DNA of 64,000 bases from Hymenobacter jeollabukensis (GTDB lineage: Bacteria > Bacteroidota > Bacteroidia > Cytophagales > Hymenobacteraceae): positions 434,001 through 498,000 of the forward strand of contig NZ_VAJM01000004.1 of NCBI RefSeq assembly GCF_005771675.1. Direction: 5' to 3'. Under the pieces are notes generated by a model. It ran no database searches and was not told the origin of the DNA. It saw nothing but the letters and a program-made list of their open reading frames with translations. The position numbers and the translations under genes were made by a program. Of this stretch, positions 58,832-64,000 are shown one piece after another (positions within the stretch are counted from its first letter, which is position 1; every line of letters starts with the position of its first letter).

Positions 58832-59023
58832 CCGTCATCCTGAGCAACGCGAAGGACCTTCTTCGCACCCCGCACCGCCGCTGCCTACGAAGTGCAGATG
58901 CTTTCTGGGAAACGCAGCAACAGTAAAAGCGCAGCCACTTTGCCCTTACGATTGGGTGTTGGTGGCTGCGCTTCTTAGTTGGTGCAGGGTTCGAGCAAGG
59001 TCCTTCGCGTTGCTCAGGATGAC
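58832..59023. repeat. Inverted pair of REP-like repeats downstream of the Csp gene
   Basis: GTCATCCTGAGCAACGCGAAGGACCTT-like sequence at 58832-58858 and its exact reverse complement at about 58997-59023 enclose about 138 bp that holds no evident gene. The word GTCATCCTGAGC...GAAGGACCTT is a common dispersed repeat of this phylum. It fills the 327-bp gap up to the porin gene. Confidence 0.85.
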
Positions 59024-59148
59024 AGTCCTTCCCGTTTAGCACCAGCCAAACCAACGCCGCCCGGCGCTACCGGAGTAACCAAGAAACTCTCTCACCAATA
59101 TCCTGAACACTGCTGAGCGAGCCACCGGGCTGCGCGGTTTGAGGCGGG

Positions 59149-60567
59149 TTAGTTGAACGACACCTGGTACTGGGCCACCACGACGCCCCGGTCGCTGGTG
59201 CGGTTGAATTTTCCGTCGCCGGCGGGGGTGAAGATGGGGCGGTTCTGGTAGGCCACGGTGAGCTTGGAGGTGTGGCCGGCCAGCAGCCAGTTCACGCCCA
59301 CGTCGTAGTAGTTCATCGGGTCGTGCAGGCGCTGGTAGCGGGCGTGCTCCAGGCTCAGGTAGGGCATGAAGGTGGTCGAGCCCAGCAGGTTGTCGGGCAG
59401 CTTGTAGCCGAGCTGCGCGTACACCACGTTGCCGGTGCCGTAGGCGGGCCAGCCGTTGCCACCGTTGTTGAGGGTGCTGGTGCCCGGGGCTATGCCGTTG
59501 GTCGGGCTCAGCGGGGCCGTGTTGCGGATGTAGTTCGGGCCGTAGTCGAGGTGGTAGAAGGCGGCGTAGGCGTTCAGGGCCTGCCCTTTATCAGCTGCCC
59601 CAATGGGCGCGTCGTAATAGGCATCGACGGCCCACTGCCTCATGGCCACCTGCACCGTGTCGGGGCCGGTGGCGGCGCCGCCAATGGCGCCCGGGCGGTA
59701 CCACATGGCCCGGGGCTGCACGATAAAGCCGGCGCCGAGGTTGAGCACCCGCTTTTTGCCCAGGTAGGTGCCAGCGTTGTAAGGCGTCAGGTTGCTTTCT
59801 TGGTCCAGAAACTGCCACTGCAGGTAGCCCTGGTACTGGGCCCGCGGCGCGAGGCTGGAAAACGCGGCCACGCCCACGGCCGGAGCGTTGACGGGCACGA
59901 TGAGCGGCTTGCTGATGGCCAGGCGGTAGTCCAGCTTGCTGAGCTTGCCCTTGGCGTAGATGCTCAGCTTGCGCCCGAACTGGTCGTTCACGTCGTTGGT
60001 GGTTTCGGCTACCAGCGGCAGGTCGAGGCCCATGATGGAGCCGGTGGACGAGGCCGTGAAACGCGACAAGCCGTTCCAGGCGCCCAGGCCGGTGCCCAGC
60101 ACAAGCTTGGTTTTCACCACGGCGTACTCGCCCACCGCGTCGTGCAGGAAGAAGAACTGCTTCCGCTCGGAGAGGTAGCCGAAGTTGTTGATACCGATCT
60201 GCGAGTAGATGAACACGCGGTCGGTGAGCTGCCCGTAGAACTGGATGCGGAAGCGGCGGATGGCCGCGTCGAGGGTGTGCGGCTCGTTGCGGCCGTTGAT
60301 GCGTGAGCCAGGGTTGTTCTGGTTGTAGCGCACCCAGGCCTGGTTGAGCAGGGTCAGCTTCACGTAGCGGCTGGCGTCCTCGTTCAGCGGCAGCTTGCCC
60401 TCCTTCAGCGGCACGATGGCGGGCGTGGTGGGGGCCTGCGGCGTGGGCGAGGCCTGGGCAGTTTGGGTATCGGAGGAGGGTGGGGGAGTGGTCTGGGCTT
60501 GGGCGCCAACCGGGCCGGCCAGCGAAACCGCGGCCAGGGCGGCGGCGCGCCACCAATTCTGCGACAT
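59149..60567 (-). CDS. Outer-membrane porin-like protein
   Basis: A 472-residue protein with a signal peptide (ending AQAQ), a Pro/Thr/Gln-rich linker (about 25-60) and then an amphipathic beta-rich body. The body includes RRFRIQFYGQLTDRVFIYSQIGINNFG near residue 108 and the C-terminal strand VVVAQYQVSF. The features fit a phosphate-selective-porin (OprO/P)-like beta-barrel. It stands among the metal genes but is read in the opposite direction to most, so a role in metal handling is only a guess. Confidence 0.8.
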   Translation of the reverse strand: MSQNWWRAAALAAVSLAGPVGAQAQTTPPPSSDTQTAQASPTPQAPTTPAIVPLKEGKLPLNEDASRYVKLTLLNQAWVRYNQNNPGSRINGRNEPHTLDAAIRRFRIQFYGQLTDRVFIYSQIGINNFGYLSERKQFFFLHDAVGEYAVVKTKLVLGTGLGAWNGLSRFTASSTGSIMGLDLPLVAETTNDVNDQFGRKLSIYAKGKLSKLDYRLAISKPLIVPVNAPAVGVAAFSSLAPRAQYQGYLQWQFLDQESNLTPYNAGTYLGKKRVLNLGAGFIVQPRAMWYRPGAIGGAATGPDTVQVAMRQWAVDAYYDAPIGAADKGQALNAYAAFYHLDYGPNYIRNTAPLSPTNGIAPGTSTLNNGGNGWPAYGTGNVVYAQLGYKLPDNLLGSTTFMPYLSLEHARYQRLHDPMNYYDVGVNWLLAGHTSKLTVAYQNRPIFTPAGDGKFNRTSDRGVVVAQYQVSFN

Positions 60568-60765
60568 GCAAAACGGGATAAGGTGAGAAGAATCAAACGC
60601 CGGCAGCGGCGTCGTCGAACGGGCGGGCAGGGCCCAAACCGGCCGCTGGGCACGCCCCGGCCGCGTGAGCGGCTGCTGAACGTACGGCGAAGCGGCCGTT
60701 GCCGCCACGAAAATATTGTAAGTAGCGCCCACGAATCCTGTACCGGCCGCCCGGCACCCGGCCGC

Positions 60766-60773
60766 TAGCTTTG
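60766..60773 (+). promoter_or_regulatory. Candidate -7 element for the HMA protein gene
   Basis: TAGCTTTG fits TAnnTTTG and lies 54 bp upstream of the ATG. A -33 TTG is not evident at the usual distance. Confidence 0.35.
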
Positions 60774-60827
60774 TTGTTACCCCGGCAGCCCCGCGTTCGG
60801 GCTGATTTCAAGCGGATTCCCTTTTTT

Positions 60828-61037
60828 ATGAAAACCCTGCGTTTTACCACCACCATCAACTGCCAGAACTGCGTGCGCGCCGTCACGCCCGTGCTCAACG
60901 AGCTGGCCGGCCCCGGCCACTGGCAGGTCGACACCGCCAACCCGGAGAAAGTCCTGACCGTGCAGTCCGACACGCTCACGCCCCGGCAGGTCGTGGCCGC
61001 CGTCGAGGAAGAAGGCTTCGAGATAAAGGAGGCGTAG
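60828..61037 (+). CDS. Heavy-metal-associated (HMA) domain protein, copper chaperone-like
   Basis: A 69-residue single HMA domain. The metal site is NCQNC (Cys12 and Cys15) in place of the usual MxCxxC Met, with FEIKEA at the end of the fold. It would deliver Cu(I) or a similar ion to CopA or the store. The start at 60828 gives MKTLRFTTTINCQNCV. The loop Cys pattern lacks the Met, so the metal preference may differ. Confidence 0.88.
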   Translation: MKTLRFTTTINCQNCVRAVTPVLNELAGPGHWQVDTANPEKVLTVQSDTLTPRQVVAAVEEEGFEIKEA

Positions 61038-61122
61038 GCTCGGACTCTGAGAAGTGACGTCAATCCAGAACGTCGACCTCCGGTTCGGCTGCGCCTCGGG
61101 ATGACGGGCAACTTATCCCCTT

Positions 61123-61308
61123 TTACTTGTTGCCTGTCATCTCTTTCCGCCGGCTGGCCGGCCGCGGGTGGCGCTTGTTGTCCCACGAGATGTAACCGCC
61201 GAACCGCAGCGCGCCCGGCATACCCAGGGTGATGTAGCGTGGCAGGTGCGTGGCTTGGGGCGGGCAGTCAGGCGGGAGCGGGGAGGGTATTGCCCGGCGG
61301 TACGGCAA
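61123..61308 (-). other. Doubtful small open frame in the gap before the phospholipase gene
   Basis: Sixty-one codons on the minus strand whose last part (LPRYITLGMPGALRFGGYIS, then a basic tail ending MTGNK) looks somewhat protein-like, but the first 20 codons do not. No promoter is evident. The rest of the 333-bp gap shows only a short REP-like fragment (TCGGGATGACGG) near 61097. Confidence 0.3.
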
Positions 61309-61370
61309 CGCCCCGGCCCGGTTTGCCGTTTGGGCCCCTGAGGGCGCCGCTGCCGCCGCCCGTTCCGCCT

Positions 61371-62636
61371 ATGTTGCTCCGCCTTCTGCTGGTGCTGCTG
61401 CTCGCCGCGCCGCTGCCCGCCACCGCCTATTCCGTGCTCACGCACCAGGCCAACGTCGATACCTGCTGGCGCCGCTGCCTGCGCCCGCTGCTCGATCAGC
61501 GCTACCCCGGCGCCACCCCCGAGCAGTGGAAGGAGGCCAAAAGCTACGCCTACGGCGGGGCCATCGTGCAGGATATGGGCTACTACCCCTTCGGCTCCAA
61601 GCTCTTCACCAACCTCACCCACTACGTGCGCTCCGGCGACTTCGTGCGCAACCTGCTGCTCGAAGCCAAGGACCGCAACGAGTACGCCTTTGCCCTCGGG
61701 GCCATGGCCCACTACGCGGCCGACATCAAGGGCCACTCCGAGGGCACCAACCGCGCCATGGCCTCGGTGTACCCCGAGCTGGGCGCCAAATTCGGCCCGT
61801 CCGTGACCTACTTCGAAGCGCCCATTCAGCACACCCAGCTGGAGTTTGCCTTCGACGTGGTGCAGCTGGCCGCCGGCCGCTACCGCTCCGATACCTACCA
61901 CGACTTCATCGGCTTCCGCGTGAGCAAGGACGTGCTGGAGCGGGCCTTTCTCAAGACCTACGGCCTGGAGCTCAAGCAGATTGTGGTAAACCTGGACGTG
62001 AGCGTGGCCACCTTCCGCTTCGCCGTCAGCCAGCTGATTCCGACCGCTGCCCGCGCCGCCTGGCACGCCGAGCGCGACAACATTCGCAAGCTGGACCCGC
62101 GCGCCCGCCGCCGCGACTACCTCTACCGCCACAACGAGCACCGCTTCCGCCAGCAGTACGGTACCGGCTACGACAAGCCCGGCTTCGGGGCCCGCGTCAT
62201 GGCCAAGTTCATCAAGGTGCTGCCCAAAATCGGCCCGCTGCGGCCCTTTGCCTTCAAGCTGCCCACGCCCGAGGCCCAGCGGCTCTTCAAGCAGAGCTTC
62301 AGCGACGTAATGACCGAGTACTGCCGCCTGCTCACCGAAACGCGCGCGGCCCAGGCCACGTACCCGGCCGCCCTGCCCAACTTCGACTTCGACACCGGCA
62401 AGCCCACCAAAGTGGGCGAATACGGCTTGGCCGACGAAACCTACGGCGAGTGGGTACGCAAGCTGGAAAAGGACAAGTTCTCGAACGTGACGGCCCCGGT
62501 GCAGGCCAACATCCTGGCCTTCTTCGGTGGGGCCGACAAACCTCCGCAGGCCGAGGAAGAAAAGGAGAAGAAAACCCTGAAGGAAACCCAGGACGCGCTG
62601 CAACAGCTGCGGACGCTGGCACCGCCGAAGCCGTAG
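61371..62636 (+). CDS. Secreted zinc-dependent phospholipase C-like protein
   Basis: A 421-residue exported protein with a signal peptide ending around residue 21 (starting at the ATG at 61371; the earlier frame is not protein-like). AMAHYAADIKGHSEG near residue 117 supplies zinc-binding histidines, and TYHDFIGF near 178, with the helical arrangement, resembles the zinc-dependent phospholipase C/P1 nuclease fold. A role in phospholipid breakdown outside the cell is likely but not proved. The C-terminus is Lys/Glu-rich. Confidence 0.82.
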   Translation: MLLRLLLVLLLAAPLPATAYSVLTHQANVDTCWRRCLRPLLDQRYPGATPEQWKEAKSYAYGGAIVQDMGYYPFGSKLFTNLTHYVRSGDFVRNLLLEAKDRNEYAFALGAMAHYAADIKGHSEGTNRAMASVYPELGAKFGPSVTYFEAPIQHTQLEFAFDVVQLAAGRYRSDTYHDFIGFRVSKDVLERAFLKTYGLELKQIVVNLDVSVATFRFAVSQLIPTAARAAWHAERDNIRKLDPRARRRDYLYRHNEHRFRQQYGTGYDKPGFGARVMAKFIKVLPKIGPLRPFAFKLPTPEAQRLFKQSFSDVMTEYCRLLTETRAAQATYPAALPNFDFDTGKPTKVGEYGLADETYGEWVRKLEKDKFSNVTAPVQANILAFFGGADKPPQAEEEKEKKTLKETQDALQQLRTLAPPKP

Positions 62637-62733
62637 CCGAAAGGGAACGGGCGGCTAAGCCAGCACAAGCGTGGGTAGCCATGAACCTGTCGCGCTGCAT
62701 ACGCCGCACAGCAGGCGTGTTTATCGGAGCGCT

Positions 62734-63168
62734 TCAGTCCTGCCGTAGCAGCCACTGCACGGCCGGGCCCTCGTCGATGAAGGTGCTGAGGCGGTAGGGC
62801 TGCGCGGGGGCCTGGGCCGCGGCGGTAGCGTCGCGCAGGCCCGCGTCGCGGCGCAGCTCGTGGGCCCGCATGGGCGAGAGCAGGTAGGCCACGTGCAGCG
62901 TAGCCGGCGCCAGGGCCGCGGCGGCTTCGGGCAGCAGGTGCTGCGCCACCCAGCCGGAAGAGGCCGCATCCAGCTCGGTGCGGCGGCGCACATCTACCAG
63001 CCAGCGGGTGGCCTGCCGGGCCACGCCCAGGGCCAGCGCCGCCCGGAAGCCCTGCTGCAGTTCCTCAAACGTGACGGCCCGCAGCCAGCGCACGGCCAGC
63101 GTCTGCAGGTCGGGGCGGTAGGAGAGGTCGAGGAAGTCGAAATCGGGGCTGGGCGCGACGGAGCTCAT
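62734..63168 (-). CDS. Hypothetical protein, SpoIIAA/STAS-like
   Basis: A 144-residue soluble protein with a beta/alpha alternation: FLDLSYRPDLQTLAVRWLRAVTFEELQQGF, a central VDVRRR strand, and a helix-strand WVAQHLLPEAA. The layout is similar to SpoIIAA-like/STAS-type proteins that are common in Cytophagales. No function is proposed. It is read toward the phospholipase gene. Confidence 0.7.
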   Translation of the reverse strand: MSSVAPSPDFDFLDLSYRPDLQTLAVRWLRAVTFEELQQGFRAALALGVARQATRWLVDVRRRTELDAASSGWVAQHLLPEAAAALAPATLHVAYLLSPMRAHELRRDAGLRDATAAAQAPAQPYRLSTFIDEGPAVQWLLRQD

Positions 63169-63419
63169 GCCACAAACTTACAACGTCGGGGGCCTTCGGG
63201 CCCGCCCCGGCCGCCGTGGCCTACCCGCCGCGCGACACCCGGGCGTCGCGCGGCCCAAAAAACGCGCGCAGCGGCGGATCAGGCTTGCATCGGCGCGCTT
63301 TTCTGCTAATATTTCTGCCCCTTACCCCGCTCTATCCGCTTGGCCCGAGCCCCTTTACACACCGCGCTTACCCCGCCCCGGCCGCCTGTCTTTTTCCCAC
63401 CATTCTTACCCCTACTGCC

Positions 63420-64000
63420 GTGTACGACGAACGGTACGACAACCATTTCCGGCGCATTTAGGCCTCGCGCGACGCTTTCGCGGACTTCGCCGATTTCACT
63501 CTGGAGGCCCTGGTGCTCAGCGCCACGCCCAAGCTGCTGCGCGACGAGCGCGCCGCCCTGCAAGCCGCCCTCGACCGGTTTCGCGGCGGGCTGAGCGGGC
63601 GCGCCTCCGGCAGCGGCCAGCGCCAGAGCGGCACCCAAACCGAGGACCAGGCCTTTGCCGCCCTCAAAGCCCAGGTGCAGGCCACCGACCAGAAGCTGCT
63701 CGGGCCGCGCTTCTACGACCACCCGGCCGAGAAGGCCCGGTTCTACCCCGACAAGCTGAGCGGCCTCACCCAGGCCCCCAAGGCCAAGCGCCTCACCCGC
63801 TTCACCGCCTACGTGAAGCAGCTGGAGGGTCACGACGAGGCCGCCATCCAGGCCGCCGGGCAGCAGACCCGCGCCCTGCTCGCGGCCTACACCGCCGCCA
63901 CTGCCGCCAAAAACCAGGGCGCCAAGGCCGTGAAGGACACCATCAGCGCCCTCGGCCCCGACGCGCTGGCCCTGGCCGACGCGCTGTGGAGCGTGCATTG
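63420..64000 (+). pseudogene. Gene broken by in-frame TAG, related to 9345-10046; continues past the window
   Basis: A GTG at 63420 opens YDERYDNHFRRI, then TAG at 63459-63461. The same frame then runs open to the window end (ASRDAFADFADFTLEAL, ALQAALDRFRGGL, FYPDKLSGLTQ). The sequence aligns along the whole length, across the stop, with the intact 9345-10046 protein (FDN start, ALQAALNGF, PVYADFKKYQKTKLSQL). I infer a nonsense mutation in an old gene. Expression from an internal start such as the GTG at 63510 cannot be excluded. Confidence 0.6.

Overview
The window looks like chromosomal DNA of a high-GC member of the Bacteroidota, most likely Hymenobacter or a close relative (Cytophagales). 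The evidence is the gene set: tail-specific S41 proteases, a YtxH pair, DAHP synthase fused to chorismate mutase, and a WbqC-like protein. There are also few recognisable Shine-Dalgarno sites, and some promoters have a TTG / TAnnTTTG form. No phage, transposase or CRISPR locus is visible. Genus assignment is inference.

Layout. 1-10 kb: a metallophosphatase, a SUKH-like protein, an S41 protease (prc), a YiaA-like membrane protein, lipoproteins, two SDR-family enzymes and an orphan barstar-like protein. A striking array of palindromes with a 42-bp period follows (9044-9308). 10-18.7 kb: a MITE-like element next to an AT-rich, probably foreign gene, an MsbA-type ABC exporter, an RsbQ-like hydrolase with an ABM-domain protein, an M28 peptidase, a dienelactone hydrolase, a cupin and a Kazal-domain lipoprotein. 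18.9-26 kb: two YtxH paralogues, a duplicated hairpin-ended module that may encode two small RNAs, lysS, a 58-bp inverted repeat and a second prc.

26-39 kb: a general-stress glycine-zipper protein, proline dehydrogenase, and the shikimate genes DAHP synthase/chorismate mutase, aroB and aroA, which supply EPSP and downstream prephenate. These are followed by a BtuF-like protein, a glycosyltransferase, an M42 peptidase and a biotin-dependent carboxylase beta subunit. 39-43 kb: clpC, followed by a Uma2-family nuclease gene lying between two copies of the clpC 3' end plus terminator, then a broken secreted-protein gene. 43-50 kb: WbqC-like, lipid A acyltransferase, Sua5/YciO, mltG, a thioesterase and a YihY-like protein. 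The intergenic gaps here hold unusually long, individually unique inverted repeats. Two serine tRNAs follow.

50-64 kb: a NUC1-type endonuclease, a PAS protein, a LOG-family protein and two thioredoxin-fold proteins. A copper/heavy-metal module follows (cupredoxin, CopA, metal-binding lipoprotein, 16-cysteine copper-storage protein, HMA chaperone, with a porin among them). The window ends with a phospholipase C-like protein and a gene broken by an in-frame TAG that is a distant relative of the gene at 9345-10046.

All functional calls come from reading motifs by eye. No database search was run. Start codons were chosen from signal peptides, spacing and plausibility, because ribosome-binding sites are rarely informative in this phylum.
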